Shown here in pieces: positions 7,188 to 13,729 of a stretch of DNA of 17,833 nucleotides. The notes beneath the pieces were generated by a model, which saw only the letters and a list, made by a program, of their open reading frames with translations, searched no databases and was not told where the DNA came from. A program made the translations under genes and the position numbers. The stretch is taken from assembly GCA_019322855.1 (NCBI GenBank), contig JAHWIA010000004.1, positions 1-17,833 of the forward strand. The letters run 5' to 3'. Every line of letters starts with the position of its first letter. Positions within the stretch are counted from its first letter, which is position 1. Origin of the DNA: Candidatus Woesearchaeota archaeon. GTDB taxonomy: Archaea > Nanobdellota > Nanobdellia > Woesearchaeales > WJKV01.

Positions 7188-7340
7188 ATGAAAAGGGCAA
7201 CCATTGAGAAAATAAGGGAAGAAGAAATGATGCTTGAAGACGCTGACTTTGAAGATGAGTTTATAGAAGATTCACGTGAAAACGACGGAATCAGTCCTGC
7301 TGAAGAAGGTTTTATGTTGGGTTTTGAAAGAGCAGGTTAG
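7188..7340 (+). CDS. Small acidic protein (50 aa), unknown function
   Basis: The family is not recognised. The product begins with a basic-amphipathic stretch (MKRATIEKIREEEMM), continues with a very acidic middle (LEDADFEDEFIEDSREND) and ends in ISPAEEGFMLGFERAG, which looks like a short conserved motif rather than a random tail. There is no signal peptide, membrane segment or Cys. Support for a real gene is strong despite its size: a TATA box at correct distance, one of the best ribosome binding sites in the window, and a hairpin terminator that starts within its last codons. It is divergent from the AbrB-PhoU gene across a shared palindromic spacer, so the two may be co-regulated. An adaptor, inhibitor or antitoxin-like role is conceivable but nothing in the sequence proves it. 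Confidence 0.75.
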   Translation: MKRATIEKIREEEMMLEDADFEDEFIEDSRENDGISPAEEGFMLGFERAG

Positions 7341-7370
7341 GAAAACTAGCCTGCACTTTCTTTTTAGTTC
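7332..7370 (+). terminator. Hairpin terminator behind the 50-aa gene
   Basis: GCAGGTTAG (7332-7340) pairs with CTAGCCTGC (7346-7354) across a GAAAA loop. This makes nine pairs with one G-U, and is followed by a T-rich run ACTTTCTTTTTAG. The left arm overlaps the stop codon. Confidence 0.6.
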
Positions 7371-7442
7371 TAGAGATTATATTCTGGTTTTGGGCTTAGT
7401 TTGGAGCTTATTTCTATATTTTTCTGCAACGTTCTGAAACCT

Positions 7443-7604
7443 TCGAATTCGAGCAGTACAAGCCGTAATTCGGCCGATCAGGATAGTAAGGTTTATATAT
7501 TACTCTCATTTACTTATTCTTATTGAAAATCATGGTTTTTAGAGGCTGGGGAGGTAAAATTTTCTGGATTTTAGCTTGCCTTATTGCTCAAAATCACTCT
7601 TAAA
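7443..7604 (+). promoter_or_regulatory. gyrB promoter and leader with an unexplained Shine-Dalgarno sequence
   Basis: A perfect palindrome TCGAATTCGA (7443-7452) and a small GCCG/CGGC inverted repeat lie upstream of the TATA box TTTATATA (7492-7499). Transcription should start near 7522, giving a leader of about 80 bases. The leader contains a very good Shine-Dalgarno sequence GGGGAGGT (7548-7555). That sequence is about 50 bases too far from the gyrB ATG and has no ATG, GTG or TTG at normal distance after it. The rest of the spacer, 7371-7442, holds nothing I recognise. Confidence 0.45.
7532..7603 (+). CDS. Possible 23-aa leader peptide ahead of gyrB
   Basis: An ATG at 7532, about ten bases after the predicted transcription start, opens a 23-codon frame (MVFRGWGGKIFWILACLIAQ and three more residues). 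Its TAA ends one base before the gyrB ATG. The close stop-start spacing would allow translational coupling or reinitiation. The peptide is hydrophobic and unlike anything I know. A frame this short can arise by chance, so this is a weak call recorded because of its position. Confidence 0.25.
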   Translation: MVFRGWGGKIFWILACLIAQNHS

Positions 7605-9494
7605 ATGGCAGAAAAAGAAGAATACAAAGCAGAGAAGATCCAAGCGCTTGAAGGCCTTGAAGCTGTCAGGAAAAGGCCTGCAATGTACATAGGTTCTATC
7701 GGAGTCAGAGGACTGCACCATCTGGTTTATGAAATAATTGATAACAGCATAGATGAAGCGCTCGCAGGATTCTGCACCAATATCTTGGTGATAATCCATA
7801 AGGACGGCAAAGTCTCTGTTGCTGATAATGGAAGAGGTATTCCAGTTGACACGCATCCAAAATTCAATATTCCTGCTGTACAAGTCGTTATGACAAAACT
7901 GCATGCTGGCGGAAAGTTTGACAAGAAAGCATACAAAGTCAGCGGAGGTCTGCATGGTGTTGGAATTTCTGTTGTCAATGCGTTGTCCTCAGAACTGATT
8001 GTAGAAGTGAAGAGGGATGGAAAGATTTACCAGCAGACTTATAGTAGAGGAAATCCTATCAGCGAGCTCAAAGTCATAGGAGACACGAATGAAACAGGAA
8101 CTAAAGTAATATTCATCCCAGATTTTGAGATAATGGAGAAGAATGAATTTGATTTTGAGACATTGAGCTTCAGGTTCAGAGAACTGGCTTTCTTGAATCC
8201 AGGAATCAAGATTCAGATAAAAGATGAAAGAACCGATGCAGAGAAAGAATTCCATTACGAAGGAGGCATCAAGAGTTTTGTAAAGTTTTTGAACAAAAAC
8301 AAAGAGATTCTTCACCAGCCGATTTATGTGAAGAAAAAGGTAGGAGATGTCGAAGTGGAAGTTGCATTGCAGTATAATGATAGTTTTAATGAAGCCATAT
8401 ATTCTTTTGTCAACAACATAGATACTGTGGAGGGAGGAACACATCTTAACGGTTTCAAGACTGCCTTGACAAGAGTGGCGAACAAATATCTCAAAGAAAA
8501 CAAGCTTGACAAATTAACATTGTCTGGTTCTGATATCAGGGAAGGGATGACTGCTGTCATCAGCGTGAAGATTCCTGACCCTCAATTTGAAGGGCAGACA
8601 AAAACTAAGTTAGGGAATAGTGAGATAAAAGGCATAGTGGACAGCATAATCACTCAAGGCTTGAATACTTATTTTGCAGAGAATCCTGCGGTCGCAAAAC
8701 AGATAATGCAGAAAAGCATAAATGCTGCGCAGGCAAGAGAGGCTGCGCGAAAAGCAAGAGAACTTGCAAGAAGGAAAGGTGCGCTTGACAGCGGCAATCT
8801 TCCTGGTAAACTTGCAGATTGCAGCTCAAGGGATCCTTCGAAATGTGAACTTTTTCTGGTCGAAGGAGACAGTGCAGGCGGCAGTGCGAAACAAGGAAGG
8901 GATCGGGAATTTCAGGCAATACTGCCAGTGTTCGGCAAGATATTGAATGTTGAAAAAGCTAGATTGAACAGAGTGTTGAGTTCAGACAAGTTGAGGACAG
9001 TGATCAGCGCGATCGGCTGCGGCATCGGTGATGAATTAAATATTGAAAAAGCAAGATACCATAAAATAATCCTGATGGCTGACAGTGATGTTGACGGCAG
9101 TCATATCAAGACTTTATATCTTACTTTGTTCTACAGATACCTAAAACCTTTGATAGAAGCAGGTTATCTGTATGTTGCGCAACCGCCTCTTTATCTGATC
9201 AAAAAAGGAAGGGGCGCACACTATGCATTGGATGACAAGGATAAAGAAAAGATATTGAAAGAGATAGGAGAGGAAGGCGCCTCAATACAAAGGTATAAAG
9301 GTCTTGGTGAGATGAATCCTAAGCAATTATGGGAAACAACAATGAGTCCAGAATCAAGAAGCTTGCTGAAGATCACGATTGAAGATGCGATCCAAGCAGA
9401 TACTGTCTTCACAATGCTTATGGGAGACAAAGTAGAGCCGAGAAGAGATTTTATACAACAGCACGCCCGCGAAGTTGCTAATTTAGACATATAA
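7605..9494 (+). CDS. gyrB: DNA gyrase subunit B
   Basis: GyrB is the ATPase subunit of the type IIA topoisomerase that introduces negative supercoils with GyrA. The 629-residue protein is complete. The GHKL ATPase domain has EIIDNSIDEALAG (43-55), DNGRGIPVDTHP (74-85) and GLHGVGISVVNALS (115-128). The transducer domain follows. The TOPRIM domain has EGDSAGG (420-426) and DSDVDG (493-498), holding the metal-binding acidic residues. The ending has the gyrase-type QRYKGLGEMNP motif. The length matches the short GyrB form without the extra insert of some proteobacteria. ATG 7605 (MAEKEEYKAEKIQ) is preferred to an in-frame TTG at 7584, since the family starts here. No gyrA is present in the window. 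Such archaeal gyrases are generally thought to be of bacterial origin. Confidence 0.97.
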   Translation: MAEKEEYKAEKIQALEGLEAVRKRPAMYIGSIGVRGLHHLVYEIIDNSIDEALAGFCTNILVIIHKDGKVSVADNGRGIPVDTHPKFNIPAVQVVMTKLHAGGKFDKKAYKVSGGLHGVGISVVNALSSELIVEVKRDGKIYQQTYSRGNPISELKVIGDTNETGTKVIFIPDFEIMEKNEFDFETLSFRFRELAFLNPGIKIQIKDERTDAEKEFHYEGGIKSFVKFLNKNKEILHQPIYVKKKVGDVEVEVALQYNDSFNEAIYSFVNNIDTVEGGTHLNGFKTALTRVANKYLKENKLDKLTLSGSDIREGMTAVISVKIPDPQFEGQTKTKLGNSEIKGIVDSIITQGLNTYFAENPAVAKQIMQKSINAAQAREAARKARELARRKGALDSGNLPGKLADCSSRDPSKCELFLVEGDSAGGSAKQGRDREFQAILPVFGKILNVEKARLNRVLSSDKLRTVISAIGCGIGDELNIEKARYHKIILMADSDVDGSHIKTLYLTLFYRYLKPLIEAGYLYVAQPPLYLIKKGRGAHYALDDKDKEKILKEIGEEGASIQRYKGLGEMNPKQLWETTMSPESRSLLKITIEDAIQADTVFTMLMGDKVEPRRDFIQQHAREVANLDI

Positions 9495-9516
9495 CTACTG
9501 TTTAGACCGAAGCTTT

Positions 9517-9524
9517 TTTAAATA
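9517..9524 (+). promoter_or_regulatory. TATA box for a leaderless rps3ae transcript
   Basis: TTTAAATA is centred about 25 bases before the ATG at 9546, so the mRNA should start at the start codon. The T-run just before it may also help end the gyrB transcript. Confidence 0.55.
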
Positions 9525-9545
9525 GGACTAATTTTCTGCATCTCT

Positions 9546-10367
9546 ATGGCAAAAGCTAGTAAAAAGCGCAGTGCAGCAAGAACAGGGCTTAAATGGAAGA
9601 GAAAGAAATGGTACAAGATTGCTGCGCCAAAGATTTTCAACAGTAAAATAGTAGGCGAAGCTTTTGCAGAGACTCCTCAATCATTATTGGGAAGGACTGT
9701 TGAAGTCAATCTGATGCAGTTGACAGGCAATATCAAGAAACAGAATCTTGTTCTTAAGATGAAGACAAACGATGTCAAGAATGAGATAGGCCAGACAACA
9801 ATAACTGAATTCTATATGCAGCCTGCATCTATCAAGAGATTTGTCCGGAAAGGAACCACAAAAATCGACGAATCATTCTGCTGCTACACTAAAGATAAAG
9901 TTTTGGTCAGGGTCAAGCCTCTTTTGCTTACAAGATCAAAAGCAAAGTCAAGCGTCTCTAAAGATTTGAGAGACAGGGCAAGAAGCTGGTTGGCAAATAC
10001 GATAGCAACTTTGACTTTTGAAAACTTCATAAATGACTTATGCTTATTCAAATTACAAAGAGATCTGAAAACAGTTTTAGATAAGATTTATCCGTTAAAA
10101 GCATGCCAGGTCAGAAAGGCTAACATAGAGACGAGAAAGAAAGTAGCGATTGTAAAGGCTACTGCTAAAGAAGAGAAAGTTGAGAGAAAGAAGTTTGTAA
10201 GGAAGAGGCCGGGAGAAAGAAAACCATTCAGGAAACCTGCAGAAAAGACAACAGAAGAAATACCTAGGGAAAAGAAAACCATTCAAAAGAAAACAGAGAA
10301 GACAGAGGAAAAAAAAGAAGTTACAGAAGCCAAGGCAGAACCTAAGAACGCAGAAGCTAAAGCTTAA
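9546..10367 (+). CDS. rps3ae: Small-subunit ribosomal protein S3Ae (eS1)
   Basis: This is the archaeal/eukaryotic ribosomal protein eS1, found on the platform side of the 30S subunit near the mRNA exit. Diagnostic stretches include KWKRKKWYKIAAPKIFNS near the start, LLGRTVEVNLMQLTG at about 47-61, and RSKAKSSVSKDLRDRARSW at about 138-156. The conserved core ends near residue 205. About 68 further residues are almost entirely Lys, Glu, Arg, Ala and Thr with repeats of KKTE/EKK type. This tail is probably disordered and is longer than in typical archaeal eS1 proteins of about 200-240 residues. A TATA box 25 bases upstream suggests a leaderless mRNA. It follows gyrB by 51 bases but appears to have its own promoter. 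Identification is firm. Confidence 0.93.
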   Translation: MAKASKKRSAARTGLKWKRKKWYKIAAPKIFNSKIVGEAFAETPQSLLGRTVEVNLMQLTGNIKKQNLVLKMKTNDVKNEIGQTTITEFYMQPASIKRFVRKGTTKIDESFCCYTKDKVLVRVKPLLLTRSKAKSSVSKDLRDRARSWLANTIATLTFENFINDLCLFKLQRDLKTVLDKIYPLKACQVRKANIETRKKVAIVKATAKEEKVERKKFVRKRPGERKPFRKPAEKTTEEIPREKKTIQKKTEKTEEKKEVTEAKAEPKNAEAKA

Positions 10368-10405
10368 TCTTATTTGTTTCTTATTAATCAATAGATTCTA
10401 AGAAA

Positions 10406-11176
10406 TTATTCTTCTAGAAAACCGAAGTCAAAATTGAATTTGTCCTCGTCAATTATGTTGTAAGAATAGCCTTTATAGATGTAAATCTTGTCGCCTTTCT
10501 GCACTTTCATCGGCATGCCCCAGTATTGGTCGTACCATATGATGACTTGTTCTCCTTCTTCGTCCTCAAGGATTAGTTTTGAGCATGGCCTTGTGCTTAT
10601 TGTCTCTGCGAACTCATTATGCTCGATAAGTTTGTAATGAAGCGCATCCCTTAACCATTGATCTGCGGTTTTTGCAATGAAGACTCGCGGCACGATGCTT
10701 AGCTTTGTGTCTGGATGTTTTCTGCAGTCAAGATGATTCTTGATGTCTTCACAGATAGCCACTGCAGCTCCAGATTCTCTATCAATGTGTACTGCATCTA
10801 TGAACTGTTTATCGTATCTTAAATCGGTATAAAGCTCGATCTTTGCATTTTCTTTATTGACAAGAACCTTGTTCTTTCCGTCATAATAACTGTAAGACTC
10901 GATCCTGTTGTCTATTTTGTCCAGTAACTCTCTTATCTCAGGAAGTTCTTCTCTTTTTTCAATGACTGCAGGGATTTGTTCTTCTACTTGCGCTCTCTGC
11001 TCTGCAATCTGCTTGATCTCTTCAATTGCTTCCTGTTCTGCTAATTCTAGAACATGCTTCTGTTCGATCTCTATCTGTTCTTCTGTCTTTTGCTCTCCTA
11101 CCTGGTTAGCGCAGGCGCTAACAAAAAGAGTGATTGTTACGAACAATGCGAATAGTGCAAATACTGCTTTTCTCAT
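10406..11176 (-). CDS. Lipoprotein with coiled-coil segment, unknown function (256 aa)
   Basis: A signal sequence MRKAVFALFALFVTITL leads into the lipobox FVSAC with the lipid-attachment Cys at residue 22, predicting a protein tethered to the outer face of the membrane. Residues 27-85 are charged and heptad-like (EQKTEEQIEIEQKHVLELAE onward), most likely a coiled coil that spaces a globular domain from the membrane. The C-terminal 160 residues are mixed alpha/beta, rich in Tyr and Trp, with one possible Cys pair (ICEDIKNHLDC). They end with repeated aromatic strands such as KIYIYKGYSYNII. No family is recognised. A TATA box at 11229-11236 is shared in space with the divergent bud32. A three-codon frame (11181-11192) preceded by AGAGG lies just before the start and may be coincidental. 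It converges on rps3ae. Confidence 0.8.
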   Translation of the reverse strand: MRKAVFALFALFVTITLFVSACANQVGEQKTEEQIEIEQKHVLELAEQEAIEEIKQIAEQRAQVEEQIPAVIEKREELPEIRELLDKIDNRIESYSYYDGKNKVLVNKENAKIELYTDLRYDKQFIDAVHIDRESGAAVAICEDIKNHLDCRKHPDTKLSIVPRVFIAKTADQWLRDALHYKLIEHNEFAETISTRPCSKLILEDEEGEQVIIWYDQYWGMPMKVQKGDKIYIYKGYSYNIIDEDKFNFDFGFLEE

Positions 11177-11296
11177 TTTCTCAATATAACATCAGAAGCC
11201 TCTTTCAAGTGGAAATTTCAGAGGGGCCTTTATAAAGCTTACTGGTGTTTATAGAGAGAAAATAATAAATAGAAACTGCAATACAATGGCTATAAA
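11177..11296. promoter_or_regulatory. Divergent promoter region between the lipoprotein gene and bud32
   Basis: TTTATAAA at 11229-11236 is its own reverse complement and could serve both directions. Leftward it predicts a start near 11206. Rightward there are also TTTATAG at 11248-11254 and TAATAAAT at 11263-11270, the latter about 30 bases before the bud32 ATG. No ribosome binding site precedes bud32, which favours a short-leader or leaderless transcript. Confidence 0.45.
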
Positions 11297-11911
11297 ATGG
11301 ACATAATCGGCAAAGGGGCAGAGGCAGTTATCAGCAAGAAAAAGAAGGATGAGGCAGAGATGGTTGTGAAGGAAAGAATCAAGAAAAATTACAGAATTGG
11401 TGAGATAGATGATGCCCTACGCAAGCAAAGGACCAGGAAAGAAGCGAAGGTTCTAGAGACTCTTAATCAAGTAATCCCAAGTCCCAGATTGTTGAAGGTC
11501 AATGAGAAAGAAAATCTGATAGAAATGGAGTTCATTGAAGGTCCGAAAGTCAGAGACGTTCTTGAGAAGGAAGATTACATTGCAATAAGCAAGACCATAG
11601 GGATGCAGGTTGCCAAGATGCACAAGAAAAATCTCATACACGGAGATCTTACCACTAGCAATTTCATACTTAAAGATGGAAAGATATTTTTTATTGATTT
11701 TGGGCTTTCATTCCACAGCACGAAAGTCGAAGATAAAGCAGTAGACCTGCATCTGTTGAAGCAGGCTCTTGAGAGCAAACACTATACTGTATTTGAAGAA
11801 TGCTTTGAAGCAATACTCAACGGCTATTCCATAGAGAGCGACGAATCTGAAGACGTTCTTAAACGGTTTGAACAAGTCGAGAAAAGAGGAAGAAATAAAG
11901 AAAAGAATTAA
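11297..11911 (+). CDS. bud32: Bud32 (PRPK-type) atypical kinase/ATPase of the KEOPS complex
   Basis: Bud32 works with Kae1, Cgi121 and Pcc1 in KEOPS to make t6A37 on ANN-decoding tRNAs, acting as an ATPase that supports Kae1. The short kinase fold is complete at 204 residues. It has GKGAEA (5-10), K25 in VVKERIKKNYR, the family signature with YRIGEIDDALRKQRTRKEA (32-50), catalytic loop HGDLTTSN (115-122) and IDFGLS (133-138). In many euryarchaea Bud32 is fused behind Kae1; here it stands alone with no KEOPS partner in the window. An out-of-frame ATG at 11286 soon stops, so 11297 is the start. The stop codon overlaps the stop of the convergent TPR gene within a four-base TTAA. Confidence 0.93.
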   Translation: MDIIGKGAEAVISKKKKDEAEMVVKERIKKNYRIGEIDDALRKQRTRKEAKVLETLNQVIPSPRLLKVNEKENLIEMEFIEGPKVRDVLEKEDYIAISKTIGMQVAKMHKKNLIHGDLTTSNFILKDGKIFFIDFGLSFHSTKVEDKAVDLHLLKQALESKHYTVFEECFEAILNGYSIESDESEDVLKRFEQVEKRGRNKEKN

Positions 11912-13437
11912 GCAGCTTCTTCTCTTAGCTGTTTCAAGCTTTCTAATTGTTCTGGAGTTGCGTGCCTTGTCACATAACGTTTGATTCTCTTTCTTCTCCT
12001 CCTGTCCTCTATCTTCTGCGCACACTTCCATAGATATCTTAGAGGGTTTTTTGAAACACTGCTGCGTGCAATGTCCCCTTCTTTTATTCCCATCACTTCT
12101 GCTTTTATTGCCTTCCTTAACCAATGGCTGGCAAGATGGTACCTTTCTTCATCCCAATATAACATTCCTTTCATGAGATAAGCTCTATGATATTCGTCAA
12201 AGTCATCTGCTTTTTTTATCGCAAGATCCACAGTCTTATGAGCTTCCTTGTATTGATCTATTTCGCTGTATGCGTGGGCCATGTCATAAAGCATCTCAAA
12301 CCCAGTAGGTTCTTCATTGTATTTCCTTCTTGAAAGGGTGCGTTTAAACCAGTATATTGCTCTTTTATAATCTTCCATTGCACAACATTGTTGACCTATC
12401 TCTTCTAGAATATTGTCTTCTTTATGATTGAATTCTTTGCTTGCAGCCAGTATAGATTCCAAAGCTTTTTCATGTTCGCCCATGTTGTTATACACATTGC
12501 AAAAACTTCTTAGAATGAAGCCTGTGTGTTCAGGTGTTCTTTTCAGATGCCTTTCCAAGATCCCTAAAGCTCTTCTATAGTTCTTGTCATGCTTTGCAAT
12601 GCTTTCTGCTAATTCCATTGCAGATTCTGATCCTTTCTTGGATGCTCTCAAAGCCATCATATAGAATTTTCTGGTTAGTTTAATCTTATCATTAGCATCA
12701 TAATCTGTTGCGATCTGATGAAGTATTGTTGAGAATAAAAGATTGTAATCATTCATTATCTCCACACTGTGGCCGTAATAGCAGCTTCTCTTGTTTTTCA
12801 CCCTGACATAAGTGGTGCCGTCCCAGACTCCCATTTCAATAGGAGTCCCTTGCGGATCTGCAGTAAAGATGTGTCCTGTGATGTCGCAAATCTTACTTTC
12901 GATTCCGAACCACTCGCACATTGCAGTGAAGTATTGTGTCATTCCGACACAGTCTCCTTTTTTCTTGTTGTAATTAAGATGACTCTGCACTACTTGATCA
13001 AGAGTTTCGTTTTCACTATTGTAAGTATCCCTGCTGTATATCGAAAGATTGTGAAAGTCGCTACCGTTTTTTGATTTCTTAGGTTTTCTTCTTTTTATCC
13101 TGAAGGATTCTCTATGTATCCTTTTTCTCAAACCATCGGCAGCTTCTCTTTTAACTACTGGGTCAAGATCGGCTTTTAGCCTCCATCTTGTAAAGCCTGA
13201 AGAATCTTTGTATCTTTCAAAGTGCTGGAAGAACCCAAATCTTCTGCTTCTATGCATGATTCTGTTTGCCTGCTGCTCAAAGCGTTGCATTCTTTCTCTG
13301 ATAACATATTGCGGGGTTCTTTTTCTTTTGTTAGCCATAAGGAATATGGCTTCAGCTAGAGTGAGCTCCTCTAAAGTTTTTTTTGTACGCTCTGCTAGAA
13401 GTTTTCTTACAAATGGATTTACTTTCCCCTTTTCCAT
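11908..13437 (-). CDS. Transglutaminase-like (SirB1-type) domain protein with TPR repeats
   Basis: A basic N-terminal region (about 1-125, rich in Arg/Lys) precedes a domain with GDCVGMTQYFTAMCEWFGI (161-179) and ITGHIFTAD (186-194). This is the spacing expected of a transglutaminase-like Cys-His-Asp core (C163, H189, possibly D194), as in SirB1/YchA-like proteins. Residues about 285-480 are helical tetratricopeptide-type repeats, for example YKRAIYWFKRTLSRRKYNE, MAHAYSEIDQYKEAHKTVDL and GMLYWDEERYHLASHWLRKA. The tail is highly basic. No signal peptide or membrane segment is visible, so it is probably cytoplasmic. Whether it acts as a protease or amidase, or only as a scaffold, cannot be told. 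The start follows a TATA box by about 38 bases. It is convergent with bud32. Confidence 0.78.
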   Translation of the reverse strand: MEKGKVNPFVRKLLAERTKKTLEELTLAEAIFLMANKRKRTPQYVIRERMQRFEQQANRIMHRSRRFGFFQHFERYKDSSGFTRWRLKADLDPVVKREAADGLRKRIHRESFRIKRRKPKKSKNGSDFHNLSIYSRDTYNSENETLDQVVQSHLNYNKKKGDCVGMTQYFTAMCEWFGIESKICDITGHIFTADPQGTPIEMGVWDGTTYVRVKNKRSCYYGHSVEIMNDYNLLFSTILHQIATDYDANDKIKLTRKFYMMALRASKKGSESAMELAESIAKHDKNYRRALGILERHLKRTPEHTGFILRSFCNVYNNMGEHEKALESILAASKEFNHKEDNILEEIGQQCCAMEDYKRAIYWFKRTLSRRKYNEEPTGFEMLYDMAHAYSEIDQYKEAHKTVDLAIKKADDFDEYHRAYLMKGMLYWDEERYHLASHWLRKAIKAEVMGIKEGDIARSSVSKNPLRYLWKCAQKIEDRRRRKRIKRYVTRHATPEQLESLKQLREEAA

Positions 13438-13471
13438 TTAGTATCACTATCTTGAAGGTTTATTTGGGTCC

Positions 13472-13477
13472 TTTAAA
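13472..13477 (-). promoter_or_regulatory. TATA box of the transglutaminase/TPR gene
   Basis: On the minus strand ATTTAAAG lies about 38 bases before the ATG at 13437. This predicts a leader of roughly 12 bases with only a weak GTGAT as ribosome binding site. Confidence 0.45.
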
Positions 13478-13635
13478 TCTCAGAACCAGTAGTTTAAAGT
13501 TATAAAACTAATATATTAATGTTGTGGAAAATAGAAAGAAAAAAGGAAAAAATCACTATATCTTCTATCACGCTCTTTTCCCCTATGTGAATGCCTCACC
13601 TCTTTTTTCTACGTCCCCTGGCAAAAAACAAAGAT

Positions 13636-13652
13636 CCCTCCGCAAGGGAGGG
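13636..13652 (-). terminator. Second hairpin terminator downstream of ftsZ
   Basis: CCCTCC and GGAGGG form a 6-bp G+C-only-but-one stem around five bases. Read on the minus strand it is followed by ATCTTTGTTTTTTG (plus positions 13621-13635). The rest of the spacer, 13478-13620, shows A-rich sequence and T-runs but no gene I can support. Confidence 0.6.
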
Positions 13653-13695
13653 CATCTAAGTATGCCTTCTTAACCTAATATTGGGGGTATTGGGT

Positions 13696-13726
13696 AGAAA
13701 AAGGAAGGCATATGAGTATGCTTTCC
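13696..13726 (-). terminator. First hairpin terminator directly behind ftsZ
   Basis: On the minus strand GGAAAGCATA pairs with TATGCCTTCC (one A-C mismatch) around a four-base loop, followed by TTTTTCT. It begins three bases after the ftsZ stop codon. The stem sequence is partly repeated at 13651-13669, see findings. Confidence 0.65.
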
Positions 13727-13729
13727 TCT

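Noticed and set aside
7440..7490. TTCGAATTCGA resembling a tRNA T-loop
   Set aside because: No acceptor, D or anticodon arms can be folded around it; it is a simple palindrome.
7581..8919. Minus-strand frames of 78-151 codons opposite gyrB
   Set aside because: They lie entirely within conserved gyrB motifs on the other strand and show no independent start signals.
11181..11192. Three-codon frame with AGAGG before the 256-aa lipoprotein gene
   Set aside because: It is too short to distinguish from chance without data; noted only in the gene entry.
13526..13597. A 23-codon plus-strand frame in the ftsZ to TPR spacer
   Set aside because: It has no ribosome binding site and is antisense to the region downstream of ftsZ; such length is expected by chance.
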